A stretch of DNA of 64,000 nucleotides from Chloroflexota bacterium (GCA_018004935.1 JAGNBF010000025.1:1-64000); one strand, 5' to 3'. Counted from the stretch's first letter, positions 8,746-18,018 are shown. Numbers and translations: made by a program. The notes: generated by a model from the sequence alone, not told the origin.

Positions 8746-9086
8746 CTCTCCTCCTGATTTTGCGTGGTGCATATTGCGTGGGGACACGGAATACGACCTG
8801 AAATGAGTGACGCAATTGGATTGGTTGTGATGGAAAATGCGATGATCGCGGCCGCGAACTGGCAATTTGATGAGACTGGTTAGTCTCGAGGACAGCTAAA
8901 CGGAAGCCCGTCGTAGATTTGCCCCCACCCCTAACCCCGCCTCGGGGGGCGAAAAATGGCCCAACTGATTTTCCCCCTTCCCGTCGGGTAGGGGCCAGGG
9001 GATGGGTCTTCTGCCTAAACCTACCAAAGACTTCCGGATCAACGCAATAGTCTCTAATCCCTGCCAGTATAACACATCCTACACGG
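8746..9086. repeat. intergenic repeat region (family C)
   Basis: No gene is seen. A GCGGCCGC site lies near 8849. At about 8920-9035 there is a G/C-rich family C repeat: a CCCCCACCCCTAACCCCGCC motif, a GGGAAGG-type purine tract in complement, and an ATGGGTCTTCTGCCTAA-like end. Similar blocks sit near 10340, 11715, 14757, 21800, 27110, 32930, 38340, 40995 and 46660. Confidence 0.5.
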
Positions 9087-10100
9087 CTATCGTTTCCCCA
9101 ATGGCTCGACGCTGAGAACCTTTTTAGCGTGTGGCGTGTAGTAGAGTCGGTAATTCAGCCCCTCAACTAAGGCTGAGTAGGCCGCTATCGGCACAACAAA
9201 CTCCATCCCTCGAATGAGGTAGTAGATGGTGGTACTGCGCCGCGCCCCGCTACTAACACGCAAAGCAATACGCCCTTCAACCTGGGTGGCAACGCCATTG
9301 CGGGCGTCCAGGCCATGTAACCAGCCCTGTCGTGCGAGATAAAAGGCCAAGGCTACCAGAAGCAGGCTGAAAAGAAGGGCCTGCCAGGGGACAGTGGTTG
9401 TGGTTCCGTTAGCGGTTCCTGAACCGGCCAGCATGACGTAGATGATGAAGGAGGTGAACAGGGCCGCGGCCGCGTACAGACCCGCATCTTGTACTAACCG
9501 TTGGCGTTGGCGGGGGGACAGTTTGCGGCCGCGGTTCACCGTCAGTTCCTCATCATTAAACTTGAACGCCTGCCCCAACGCCTGCACAATCGCCGCATAG
9601 CCTACGGCTGATTCACGATGAGTAGCTGGAGTGTTCACCTTCTCCGCCGCAACGAGCAATCGGCTCTGCGGCAGATAATAAAAGCGATACGAGCCAGGGA
9701 TCAGATCAATTTTGTAGCTAATACTGCGGAGTGGACCATCAGAGGTTTGGGCGATGTACCCCTTTGGTGTCGCCAGTAGTTCCCCGGAGATGGACACGAC
9801 CTGCCCTGTTTCGATTTCGCGCCGTCGGGTCAGGGCTTGCCGCCAATACCGGGTTGCCAGGATTACCGTATATCCACCCCCCAGCACCAACAGAAATGAG
9901 ACCGAATAGACGACCTCTTTGGGGGGAGATGACCAGAGGGGGACGGTCATCATGCCGAGCATCACCGTCCACATCACCGTCCCCCAGATGGGCAAAGGGG
10001 TCTGGCGGAGCAACTGTTCCCGCTGTGAGGGTGTCAACAAACCGGCACGGTTGACAGCTACTACAGTAGGATCGGTGAGAGGTAAGGGGGTTGGGTGCAT
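9087..10100 (-). CDS. membrane protein with internal duplication, paralogue of 12074-13156
   Basis: I cannot name a family. The 337-residue protein shows two similar halves. Each starts with a Q/R-rich helix before a membrane pair (LTPSQREQLL...; LSPRQRQRLV...). Each then has a beta-rich stretch ending in YRFYYLPQSRLLVAAE or YRLYYTPHAKKVLSVEPL. Four transmembrane segments are likely. It aligns along its length with the protein at 12074-13156, which supports the start at 10100 (MHPTPLPLTDP against MAQYPTLPLTDP). No ribosome site precedes this ATG. Instead a family A element (10110-10220) begins nine bases upstream and may have replaced the native leader. Confidence 0.8.
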   Translation of the reverse strand: MHPTPLPLTDPTVVAVNRAGLLTPSQREQLLRQTPLPIWGTVMWTVMLGMMTVPLWSSPPKEVVYSVSFLLVLGGGYTVILATRYWRQALTRRREIETGQVVSISGELLATPKGYIAQTSDGPLRSISYKIDLIPGSYRFYYLPQSRLLVAAEKVNTPATHRESAVGYAAIVQALGQAFKFNDEELTVNRGRKLSPRQRQRLVQDAGLYAAAALFTSFIIYVMLAGSGTANGTTTTVPWQALLFSLLLVALAFYLARQGWLHGLDARNGVATQVEGRIALRVSSGARRSTTIYYLIRGMEFVVPIAAYSALVEGLNYRLYYTPHAKKVLSVEPLGKR

Positions 10101-10109
10101 AAAGATATA

Positions 10110-10220
10110 GGTTCTCGGGGATTTCGTGGGGTGCGGGCAACCCTTGGGGTTGCCCCACACTGGGCAGGCGCAAGGCCAGCTCGTACATCTGCTATCAACC
10201 CTCTGAATTCCCAAAGACTC
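10110..10220 (+). mobile_element. MITE family A, copy 2
   Basis: A 111-bp element, GGTTCTCGGGG...CCAAAGACTC, with family A core arms. Flanks are AAGATATA (10102-10109) and AAGATATT (10221-10228), a slightly decayed 8-bp target duplication. It lies nine bases upstream of the start codon of the membrane protein gene at 9087-10100. Confidence 0.8.
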
Positions 10221-10705
10221 AAGATATTATGGTTCACTCATGGTATAAATAAAAGGCAAGTATATTGCCAAAGGGCATAATCTGACTTTTTCCCGCCGTG
10301 ACGCCGTGTCGTTTATCGCCGTGCTGGGAATATCCGAAGCCACCCCCACCCCTAACCCCGCCTCCAGGGGCGGGGAACTTTTTTTGGCGCAGTTTGGGGG
10401 TGTCCACCATCCAAACCGCGCTGGTGGATTTCTCCCTTTCCCTCTGGGATCGAAGGGGGATAGGTCTTCAGCCCCAACCTACTCAGGCTGTGGCCGCCAA
10501 CAAAATGTCACTTTATGACCGTGGTAAGTAAAACTACTAAGTAATTGACCGTATTTAACTTAGCGATTTGCTGTGGTCGGTCTCTTGACTGCGCCACTTA
10601 TCTTATTTCCGAACGATTACTAAGCCGTTGCCTGAGCTTGTCGAAGGCAACACGCGGCTCCGACAAGCTCAGCCCTCGAGAGCCTTAAAAGTACAAAGGA
10701 GAAAT
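10221..10705. repeat. intergenic repeat block before the epimerase gene
   Basis: No gene is seen. In order: a piece resembling sequence near 22100-22150 and 27045-27110 (about 10255-10330), a family C G/C-rich block (about 10340-10480), a family F hairpin element (10537-10623), and a short inverted repeat with the motif GAGCTTGTCGAAGGC and its complement (about 10629-10672). The last ends just before the ribosome site of the next gene. Confidence 0.55.
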
Positions 10706-11695
10706 ATGCTAAAACTATTATTCATCGGCGGCACAGGCATCATCAGTTCCGCTTGTTCGCAGTTAGCAATTGAACGGGGTTTTGATCTTTATCTGCTCAA
10801 CCGGGGACGGAGCTATCGTGCCCCTACGCCTGGCGCTAAAATCCTTAACGGCGACATTCGTGACCCGGAATCGGTTCGCACGGCCATTGCCGGTCATCAG
10901 TTCGACGCTGTGGTGAACTGGATCGCTTTCACCCCTGACCATATCGAAACGGACATCCAATTGTTCCGGGGACGCACTAACCAGTACATTTTTATCAGTT
11001 CAGCCTCGGCTTACCAGACACCGCCGCGCTACCTGCCCGTTACCGAATCCACCCCACTCCACAATCCCTATTGGGCCTATTCTCGTAATAAGATTGCCTG
11101 TGAAGAACGGCTGATGCGGGCTTATCGGGATGAGGGGTTTCCTATGACGATTGTGCGGCCATCCCACACCTATGATAAGACGCTCTTGCCTATGCATGGT
11201 GGTTATACCATTGTCAACCGGATGCGTCAGGGCAAGAAAGTTATTGTTCATGGTGATGGCACATCCCTTTGGACGATGACCCATCATCGGGATTTTGCGC
11301 GTGGGTTTGTGGGGTTGTTAGGCAATAGCCAGGCTATGGGCGATACGTTCCAAATTACCTCTGATGAATGGCTAACGTGGAACCAGATATTCACGATGGT
11401 GGCCGCGGCCGCGCACACCGAAGCCGACATTGTTCACATCCCCTCTGACTTCATCAATCAACTCGACCCCGATTGGGGGGCGGGCCTTTTAGGCGACAAA
11501 GCTCACAGCATGATATTTGACAACAGCAAAATCAAACGTCTTGTCCCTGACTATGTGGCCACCATCCCCTTTGAGCAGGGTGCTCGTGAAATCATGGCCT
11601 GGTACGATGCCGATCCTTCCCGCCAGGTCATAGACAAAACGCTTGACAACACCATAGACACAATCCTGCAAGCCTACGCCAGGGCCTGGGGGTAG
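10706..11695 (+). CDS. NAD(P)-dependent epimerase/dehydratase-family protein
   Basis: A 329-residue extended short-chain dehydrogenase-like protein. The N-terminus LLFIGGTGIISSACS is the dinucleotide-binding glycine motif. The Tyr125-x3-Lys129 pair (WAYSRNKIACEERL) supplies the catalytic residues. SSASAY near 98-103 is the usual active-site serine region. It resembles sugar-nucleotide epimerases and their CSP41-like relatives. The substrate is unknown. The ATG at 10706 is chosen for AAAGGAGAAAT just upstream. The open frame before it is the dispersed GCTTGTCGAAGG repeat. It is a single gene on the plus strand between minus-strand genes. Confidence 0.85.
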   Translation: MLKLLFIGGTGIISSACSQLAIERGFDLYLLNRGRSYRAPTPGAKILNGDIRDPESVRTAIAGHQFDAVVNWIAFTPDHIETDIQLFRGRTNQYIFISSASAYQTPPRYLPVTESTPLHNPYWAYSRNKIACEERLMRAYRDEGFPMTIVRPSHTYDKTLLPMHGGYTIVNRMRQGKKVIVHGDGTSLWTMTHHRDFARGFVGLLGNSQAMGDTFQITSDEWLTWNQIFTMVAAAAHTEADIVHIPSDFINQLDPDWGAGLLGDKAHSMIFDNSKIKRLVPDYVATIPFEQGAREIMAWYDADPSRQVIDKTLDNTIDTILQAYARAWG

Positions 11696-12073
11696 GGGGA
11701 TTTTTGTAACTATACAGCCCCTCGCCCTAATCTCGCCCCCAAGGCCGGGAAACTTTCTCCTGTGCCGGTTATCGAACGCGGCCGCGTTCAATAATCGGCA
11801 CGCCTGGTGTTTCCCCTTTCCCGCCGCAAATCGCAGAAGGAGAGGCGACTCAACTCATGACCCAATTAATAATGGGTCTTTGAGAACACGTAGGGTACGG
11901 GCAACCCTCGTGGTTGCTCCACACCGGGCAGGCACAAGGCCAGCCCGTACATCTGGTGTCAACCACCTGAATTCCTAAAGACCCTTAATAATTTAATCAA
12001 CAAGAGCGTGGAATGAGTTCTGACACCAATACACCAATACACTAATCCACCAATACACCAATACACTAATCCA
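11696..12073. repeat. intergenic repeat block
   Basis: No gene is seen. After GTAACTATA, a truncated end of the element family seen at 20-122, there is a family C block (about 11715-11865). It includes a hairpin with CGAACGCGGCCGCGTTC at its centre. A family A element follows (11874-11984). About 12018-12083 is a short imperfect tandem array built on ACCAATACAC. Confidence 0.55.
11874..11984 (+). mobile_element. MITE family A, copy 3 (best-preserved ends)
   Basis: A 111-bp element with perfect terminal repeats GGGTCTTT and AAAGACCC. It is flanked by identical TTAATAAT at 11866-11873 and 11985-11992. This copy fixes the element borders and shows that the duplication length is 8 bp. It is non-coding. 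Confidence 0.9.
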
Positions 12074-13156
12074 CTAATAACCACTTCCTGCCGGTTCCAG
12101 GCTGACAATCTCTTTAGAAAACGGGGTGTAGTAAACACGGTAGGTCATGTTTTCGATGAAGCTGTAGTAGGCGTGGGGGCTGACCTGGAACTCTTTGCCC
12201 TGGACGATATAGTAACAGGTGGAATTGCGGCCGCCACGCACACTGAAATGGATGGGGCCTGAGACGACCCGTACCCGTCCGCTCACAATATCTAGGAACC
12301 TCGTACCAATGTTCCAGAGCGGCCAGCCAAAGGCGAACAGGCCAAACGCCGCCAGACAAAACATCTGCCACGCCTGTGCCAGCCCGGACTCCACAATTTC
12401 GGGGGGGGGGGTAGGGGACAAGTTGAGCAGGTTCGCGGCCGCGAACAGCCCCGCTATCAAACAAACCATCAGGAAAAAGCCCACATAAAAACTGGCCTTC
12501 CACAAAATGCGAAGTTGCTGTCGCCCCGTCAACCGCCCCTCCCGGTTCCGCGCCAGGTCATTTTCGTTAAAGCGGAAAGTTTGCCGTAACGTATCCAGGG
12601 CGTTGGTGGGGTCGGGGGTGAGGGGATGGGCGATGATCGCGGCCGCGTCCTCCCCCACCGTTATCTGCACCGGCTCCAGCGACTCCGCCGAAAGCAAAAA
12701 TTTGCTGCGGGGCAAAAAGTAGAACCGATACCGGCCCGGGATGAGGGCAATTTTGTAGGTAGGGCTTTTCAGACGGCCAGTGGCAATCAACACTTCAAAC
12801 CGCCCCCCTTGCGCCACCACTTCCCCATCCGCCCACACCACCGGGCCACGCTGAATTTCCTGCCGTTGCCGCAAACTCTTCCAGACCTGCCAGCCAAACA
12901 TTACTGTCGTCAGGAATGCGCCCCCACCAAAAATCATCACATAAAGCGGCATCATAAAGTCTGGCAACTGCTCCGACCCCGGCCACCAGAAGGGAACAAG
13001 CAGTAACCCAACCAGGATAAACCAGCTAAAACAGCCCCAAAAGGGCCAGGGTACATAAAAACGTAAAACTTGCTGTTGCTCAGGGGGGATGATCCCTTGC
13101 CGGTTTAGTGCAATCACATCGGGGTCGGTGAGGGGTAGTGTGGGGTATTGGGCCAT
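12074..13156 (-). CDS. membrane protein with internal duplication, paralogue of 9087-10100
   Basis: A 360-residue protein of no named family, homologous over its whole length to the 337-residue protein at 9087-10100. Each half begins with a glutamine-rich helix (IIPPEQQQVL; RLTGRQQLRIL) followed by two membrane segments. A cytoplasmic beta-rich portion then ends YRFYFLPRSKFLLSAESL or YRVYYTPFSKEIVSLEPAG. Conserved YK or YY motifs lie before each end (SPTYKIALIPG; STCYYIVQGKEF). Four membrane helices are expected. The two copies are separated only by the epimerase gene on the other strand, so they may be an old local duplication. Confidence 0.8.
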   Translation of the reverse strand: MAQYPTLPLTDPDVIALNRQGIIPPEQQQVLRFYVPWPFWGCFSWFILVGLLLVPFWWPGSEQLPDFMMPLYVMIFGGGAFLTTVMFGWQVWKSLRQRQEIQRGPVVWADGEVVAQGGRFEVLIATGRLKSPTYKIALIPGRYRFYFLPRSKFLLSAESLEPVQITVGEDAAAIIAHPLTPDPTNALDTLRQTFRFNENDLARNREGRLTGRQQLRILWKASFYVGFFLMVCLIAGLFAAANLLNLSPTPPPEIVESGLAQAWQMFCLAAFGLFAFGWPLWNIGTRFLDIVSGRVRVVSGPIHFSVRGGRNSTCYYIVQGKEFQVSPHAYYSFIENMTYRVYYTPFSKEIVSLEPAGSGY

Positions 13157-13308
13157 AACTGGTGACTATTCACTATTCTATCTACCGGACAGTTTCACAA
13201 ACTGAGGAGTGAGCACGCCCACGCGCGAACGGTTTACCACTTACGGTAGATGGGAACGCCTTACTCCTCACACAAAACTGTGCGGTAGTTAGTTCACTGT
13301 TCACTGCA

Positions 13309-14628
13309 TTACCAGGGTGTTACGATTTGTTCAATCTCTTCGCTCCACTCCAGCAGGGCTTCATCGGTGTACCAGCGGCCGCAAAGCTGTAACCCCAGAG
13401 GTAGCCCATCATGAAAACCGGAAGGAATGGTGAGCGTGGGCAGTCCCGCATGAGTCCAGGGCAGATTCATCACCGGGTTGCCTGTACTCTCCAGGCCGAG
13501 AGGGGCCGGGCCAGGGGCTGAGGGGGAAAGCCACAAATCCAGGCCATACTCGTCCATCAGGTGGGTGAGTTCGGCGCGGAGCTTAAAACGGCCTTGCAAC
13601 GCATCGGCCAACTGCCCGACGGTAATGGTGCGGCCGCGTTCGATATGCTCTTTTGTCTTTTCTTGATACAAAGGGGCAAACTGCCCATACCACTGGGCAT
13701 GATGCTGGGCAATCTCCCCATCCACAATCAACACATGCCGGGCGGCAATCGCTTCAAAATCGGTCATAGCCGGAATCAGTTTAATGGTGTAACCAGCATG
13801 TTCTAACCTATCCACGGTGGCCCAAAAGTGAACCAGCCCCTCTGATGAGGTGTGAGTTAGATAAGGGCCATCGGGTATACCTAGCACGGGCCGATGTTTG
13901 TCTATCACCAGATGCCATTCGGGGATAAGGATACTGGCTCCCAGTTCAGCCCCGGCGACGGTGTGAGTAAATAGCCCCACATGATCCAGCGAAGCCGAGA
14001 GGGGGATGATGCCAGTGGTGGGTACGCGGCCATAACTGGGTTTGAACCCCACCACACCACAATAAGCGGCGGGCCGGTTTACCGAACCAATGGTTTGGGT
14101 GCCTAATGTAAAAGGAGCGAGACCGGCGGCGACTGCGGCCGCGGAGCCGCTACTCGATCCCCCAGGGGTGTGTTCCAGGTCATACGGGTTGCGGGTAGGG
14201 CCGGGGCCGAAGTAGGCAAACTCGGTTGTCACCGTTTTCCCGAGAATCAAAGCACCGGCTTGTTTCAAGCGGGTAACGCTAACCGCCTCTTTACCTTGCA
14301 ACACTTCGGCGGGGACTTTGCTCCCGGCCTGAGTGGTGAATCCCTCAACATGGAAAATGTCTTTAACACCCACAGGAATGCCAAACAGTTGCGGCCGCGA
14401 AGGAAGCTCCGGATATTGTTGGCGCAAGATCTCCGCTTCCCGCCGCAATCGCTCAAACCGCCCTTCTTCCGGCACAAAAGCCAAAATTTCCGGTTCCCGC
14501 TCGGCAAACATCATTTCCAGATGTTCTAGATACTCTTCCAGCGCCAAACTTTCCGATCGTATACGGGCCGAGAGGGTAACCAAATTATTGAGGGAAAAAT
14601 GGTTTAGCATAGCGTTTATCAAGAGCAT
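13309..14628 (-). CDS. amidase-signature family hydrolase
   Basis: A 439-residue amidase. The Ser-cisSer-Lys triad is visible: Lys89 in GIPVGVKD, the cis-Ser near 158 in GGSSSGSAAAVAAG, and the nucleophile Ser182 in LGTQTIGSVNRPA. FGIPVGVKDIFHVEG and the C-terminal GLPTLTIPSGFHDGLPLGLQL are typical of the family. Members hydrolyse varied amides, and GatA is a relative. No gatB or gatC is nearby and the substrate is unknown. I keep the first ATG (14628). A second ATG six codons on is equally possible, as neither has a clear ribosome site. Confidence 0.9.
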   Translation of the reverse strand: MLLINAMLNHFSLNNLVTLSARIRSESLALEEYLEHLEMMFAEREPEILAFVPEEGRFERLRREAEILRQQYPELPSRPQLFGIPVGVKDIFHVEGFTTQAGSKVPAEVLQGKEAVSVTRLKQAGALILGKTVTTEFAYFGPGPTRNPYDLEHTPGGSSSGSAAAVAAGLAPFTLGTQTIGSVNRPAAYCGVVGFKPSYGRVPTTGIIPLSASLDHVGLFTHTVAGAELGASILIPEWHLVIDKHRPVLGIPDGPYLTHTSSEGLVHFWATVDRLEHAGYTIKLIPAMTDFEAIAARHVLIVDGEIAQHHAQWYGQFAPLYQEKTKEHIERGRTITVGQLADALQGRFKLRAELTHLMDEYGLDLWLSPSAPGPAPLGLESTGNPVMNLPWTHAGLPTLTIPSGFHDGLPLGLQLCGRWYTDEALLEWSEEIEQIVTPW

Positions 14629-15045
14629 TCAGGCAACGCAAGCCGTTGACGCAGAGAAAATTCCGGGAACAAAAATTTATCCTTGTTTATCATCATCACA
14701 CAAAGACACACAAAGTTTATACTGAACAGGCGACTGACACAAAAAAGGCCAGTACACCGAGAAAAGTTCCCCGCCTTTAGGGGCACGGAACCTTTTATGG
14801 GGTGCTTTTCGCAGGTGTCCGCCCGCGAAAAACGGCCCCCTTGGGGGTCTCAGGGAGATGGGTTCATTTTGGGGAATAACCAATCACCCAATCTCTGGGG
14901 CGGTCTCCCGCTCATGTCACCAGGTGCCCAAAAGTGACGCACACCCTCTCTATGAACGTTGGTTGCCATAGCTGGGGTCAATGCTATAAAATGCTCCTTG
15001 TCGGGCAATCCCTTGCACCGACATTTCAGCAAAGGAGATGGTAAC
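14629..15045. repeat. intergenic region with a family C repeat
   Basis: No gene is seen. About 14757-14875 is a family C block with CGCAGGTGTCCGCCCGCG and flanking AAAAG/CTTTT arms able to form a hairpin. The rest is unremarkable sequence leading to the tatA ribosome site near 15034-15040. Confidence 0.45.
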
Positions 15046-15237
15046 ATGGCAAGTTTAGGTGGCTGGGAATGGGTCATCATTCTGGTAATTGTGGTCCTCG
15101 TTTTTGGTGTAGGCCGCATTAGTAAGATTGGTAGTGAATTGGGTAAAGGCATCCGCGCTTTTCGCGAGGGCGTGCGAGAAGGCAAAGAGGAAACCAACGA
15201 GCAGAAAAGTCCTGAGGATAACGTAAAAACCCAGTAG
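15046..15237 (+). CDS. tatA: TatA/TatE twin-arginine translocase subunit
   Basis: A 63-residue pore-forming component of the twin-arginine export system. Residues about 5-21 are one membrane helix (GWEWVIILVIVVLVFGVG). A hinge and the amphipathic helix SKIGSELGKGIRAFREGVREG follow, then a charged tail. The usual FGxxKLP hinge reads FGVGRIS, a mild departure. The start at 15046 follows AAAGGAGATGG. The open frame upstream has no TatA character. No tatC or tatB lies nearby, as is common in Gram-positive-like and Chloroflexota genomes. Confidence 0.92.
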   Translation: MASLGGWEWVIILVIVVLVFGVGRISKIGSELGKGIRAFREGVREGKEETNEQKSPEDNVKTQ

Positions 15238-15833
15238 CTATACACATCCTCGGGGGCTGAGCTTGTCGAAGCCCGGCTTCGCCTCCGACAAGCTCAGGCA
15301 GAGCCGTACCCCCCATCTGTATAGATACAAAACCCATTAAAAATAACCCGCTTCCGGTGGGTCGTTCGCTGGGGATATGACGGGTACGGTCGGATGACCA
15401 ACCAGAAAACTCATCTGCAAGACAAGTTTTTCTACGGATGTTCCCTTCGTGGTCATAAGAAAGCCTGGCAAATAAAGGGTTTGCCAGGCTGTTTTTGTTT
15501 TACCTGTTTTGTCAACCCCCTGAGCGATTGGTATAATCTTCATTCCGTTGAGTCTACCGTTCTGATTGGGAAAATGTTCCGAGCGGGGATTTCAAGTGGT
15601 TTGTCTCATTGCCCCAAGCCTCAAGACCCTTTTTATCCCGTTCCCTTTGGTAGAATTACACTGTTTGCCTGGAAAGTGGTCAAGGCGTTTGGCGTAACAA
15701 ACTATGTGCGGAATTCAGATAATTTTCAGGAACCAACACTCATAAGCCAGAGGTCATATCAGCCAATGCTTAATCGTTCCCCATTCATTCCAGTCATTAC
15801 AGGCTATAATCCCCGCCCATATAGGAGTGCTTC
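15238..15833. other. intergenic region with two hairpins and a promoter-like site
   Basis: About 15254-15306 is an inverted repeat (GAGCTTGTCGAAGCC / TCCGACAAGCTCAG) just downstream of tatA. It could end that transcript. A terminator-like hairpin is annotated at 15459-15501. TATAAT at 15805-15810 lies about 30 bases before the next start codon and may be its -10 element, though no good -35 is visible. An open frame covering much of this gap looks non-coding. Confidence 0.4.
15459..15501 (+). terminator. rho-independent terminator-like hairpin
   Basis: AGCCTGGCAAA pairs with TTTGCCAGGCT around a short loop and is followed by GTTTTTGTTTT. No gene ends immediately upstream. It may terminate read-through from tatA. 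Confidence 0.5.
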
Positions 15834-17414
15834 GTGAATAAGCCTCAGACCCTGACCGAAAAATACTGGGGTACTCAGTTTACGCTGACAGAAGCGGACA
15901 TTGAACAAATCTATAACCTCTTCCTAGAAAAAGAGAAACCCCTGACGATTGAAGAGATTACCCGGCAGGTGATGACAAGCCGGGTGATTGAAGAAAAAAA
16001 TGAGATTGAGCGTCGTTTAAGCGGCCGCATTCTCTACCAACCCGCCAAATCGTATCAGGTGGGGCAGGAACTTGTTTTTCCTGCTCTAAAATTCGCCTAT
16101 GGCAAGGTGGTTGCCATCCGTGAAGGTAACAATCCACAAGATGGAACCTTCAAAGTCATTGGCGTAGAAATTAACCAGAAGGTACGTGAGTTCGCCGCCG
16201 AGTTAGATAACCAACATGTCCTTAATCAATCAAATGGGGAAAGCTGGAATCCCGTTGCCGATGTGGATGTAGAGGGGTTGGTAGCACAATTTGGGGCCGA
16301 TGTTACCCGTAAAATTAACATCCATCTGCAAAAGCAATCTGAGTTTGTGCGTCTTTCAGGGTATTGGTTTGCTAAAAGCCTGCTCCCCGAAATTAATACG
16401 GGGCATCGCCATCTGGCGCATGCGGTGTTGGAGATGTATGAGGGTGGCCCTTTGCCAACGGAAGAGATTCTCCCCCATTTGGATTTGGACAGCGGCCGCA
16501 ATCCTGAAGTTGGTATCTTTGCCCTGAATCAAGCGTTACGTGAAGATGACCGCTTTGATGAGGTGGCTCCCAGAGGGCATGTGGCCTGGTTCCTGCGTAA
16601 AATGGAGCCAGAAGATGTCCGTGAAACCCCCGAACGGCTTCGTTACCGCTCTATTCCTTACGATCGTGCGCTCCTCAGTCCCCAGTTGCTCCTCCTGGAA
16701 CGAGAACTCGACGACGAGTGGTCTAACCTGGAATCTTATCCCTCGCAACAACCAGTCTCATTTACCCTTACCTACCCCCACCGGACTTCGGGCACAATTC
16801 CCCTCAGTTCTCGCATTAAAGCCATTTTGCCTTTAGGGGAAACACCCCGTCAACGTTTCCGCTTTGTGGATCAGGTAACAGGGCAAGAAGTGATCAGCTG
16901 GGTGGTGAAAGAGGGGCGTTATATCACCGGTTTTCGCGAATGGTTTCAGGAGCATAATTTCCCGGTAGGTGGCTATATTATGCTTCAGCCGGGATCGGAA
17001 CCAGGGGTTATCTCTTTGGATTATGAACGTCGGCGGCCGCAACGGGAATATGTGCGCCTGGCTTCCGTAGATGAACATAACCAGAACCGCATTCGCTTTG
17101 AACATAATAAACGCAACATCAGTGGTGGTTTTGATGATCTGATGATTGTGGGCACCGATTTTGGTGTGGCCATAGATGCTTTATTCCGGCGTATGGAAGC
17201 CCGTCAGCAATCCGTTGCCGATTTGTTAGCCGATCTTTTCCCGGAACTGGCGGGTTTGAATCCCCAGAATACCGTTCACGCCAAAACGCTGTATAGCGCC
17301 ATTAATATGCTTCGCCGTGTTCCGCCAGGACCCTTGTTCTCAGAACTGGTTCGCCATTCGGCCTTTGTGGCAGTAGGTGATCATTACTGGCAATTCAACC
17401 CGCAGAGATGGTAG
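15834..17414 (+). CDS. unknown protein with winged-helix-like modules (526 aa)
   Basis: No family name can be given. The protein starts with GTG, preceded by AGGAG. At least two segments look like winged helices. One is near 19-60 (LTEADIEQIYNLFLEKEKPL-TIEEITRQV). The other is in the middle (HLAHAVLEMYEGGPLPTEEILPHLDL...), followed by a run like that of HARE-HTH domains, which sit in DNA-associated proteins. The region near 70-115 looks like a small beta barrel. No signal peptide or membrane helix is seen. The gene is followed 77 bases later by another unknown gene with a similar helical C-terminus. The two probably work together. Confidence 0.75.
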   Translation: MNKPQTLTEKYWGTQFTLTEADIEQIYNLFLEKEKPLTIEEITRQVMTSRVIEEKNEIERRLSGRILYQPAKSYQVGQELVFPALKFAYGKVVAIREGNNPQDGTFKVIGVEINQKVREFAAELDNQHVLNQSNGESWNPVADVDVEGLVAQFGADVTRKINIHLQKQSEFVRLSGYWFAKSLLPEINTGHRHLAHAVLEMYEGGPLPTEEILPHLDLDSGRNPEVGIFALNQALREDDRFDEVAPRGHVAWFLRKMEPEDVRETPERLRYRSIPYDRALLSPQLLLLERELDDEWSNLESYPSQQPVSFTLTYPHRTSGTIPLSSRIKAILPLGETPRQRFRFVDQVTGQEVISWVVKEGRYITGFREWFQEHNFPVGGYIMLQPGSEPGVISLDYERRRPQREYVRLASVDEHNQNRIRFEHNKRNISGGFDDLMIVGTDFGVAIDALFRRMEARQQSVADLLADLFPELAGLNPQNTVHAKTLYSAINMLRRVPPGPLFSELVRHSAFVAVGDHYWQFNPQRW

Positions 17415-17491
17415 AAGAGGAGATCGTGAACAGTTTACTGATGATGAAGAAGTAAGCAGTAATTGTCGTATGTTGTTCACATTATGCCATT

Positions 17492-17938
17492 ATGAGTAAT
17501 CCACGTCCCAAATTCGCTACCCCCAAGCTCAATATTGTTACCCCTGAAACCAAGTTTTACATTGATTACAACTGGTGGGAAACAACTGAGCTTGATTTGA
17601 AAGGGTTTGTTCTCTCCCGCCTGCAATTGCAGAACGAAAACCTGACAGCCAGTGATATGGAAGAAGTTGATCTGGTTAATCCCCAAACGGGAGAAGTACA
17701 GCGGGTGGATGGGTTCCAGTTTATGATGCAGGTTTATTTCAGTGAACTGACGGATGAATTTATTGCCCGTTCTTCTCTGGTGGATGCAGTTTTTTGTATC
17801 CTGCTGGCCAATGCCAATCAGCCCATGACTGGCCTGGAAATTGCCGCTAAGGTTCGACGTGATCCACAGATCATCGTCAAGACCTTTGGTAGTTCACAGG
17901 TTTATCATGGCATCCGTCCTCTGTTTGATGAAGAGTAG
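17492..17938 (+). CDS. unknown protein (148 aa), partner of 15834-17414
   Basis: An unrecognised 148-residue protein. The N-terminal part (KFYIDYNWWETTELDLKG) is aromatic and polar. The C-terminal 50 residues (LVDAVFCILLANANQPMTGLEIAAKVRR-DPQII) resemble a winged-helix fold whose second helix starts at MTGLEIA. It lies in the same direction as the 526-residue gene and probably in the same transcript. No clear ribosome site precedes ATG 17492. DNA binding is a guess from the fold pattern only. Confidence 0.7.
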   Translation: MSNPRPKFATPKLNIVTPETKFYIDYNWWETTELDLKGFVLSRLQLQNENLTASDMEEVDLVNPQTGEVQRVDGFQFMMQVYFSELTDEFIARSSLVDAVFCILLANANQPMTGLEIAAKVRRDPQIIVKTFGSSQVYHGIRPLFDEE

Positions 17939-18018
17939 TGGTAAGTAAATGGTGGGAGATTATAGCCGTTGTTACCAAAGCGGGAGTCGGTGACGTATGT
18001 GACGGGTGATTACGGTTT

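Noticed and set aside
12018-12083. CRISPR-like or minisatellite array of ACCAATACAC units
   Set aside because: Units are short, abut without unique spacers and vary. It is a simple repeat only.
15394-15837. Possible 147-residue protein before the 526-residue gene
   Set aside because: It crosses a terminator hairpin and the promoter-like box and has no protein-like pattern.
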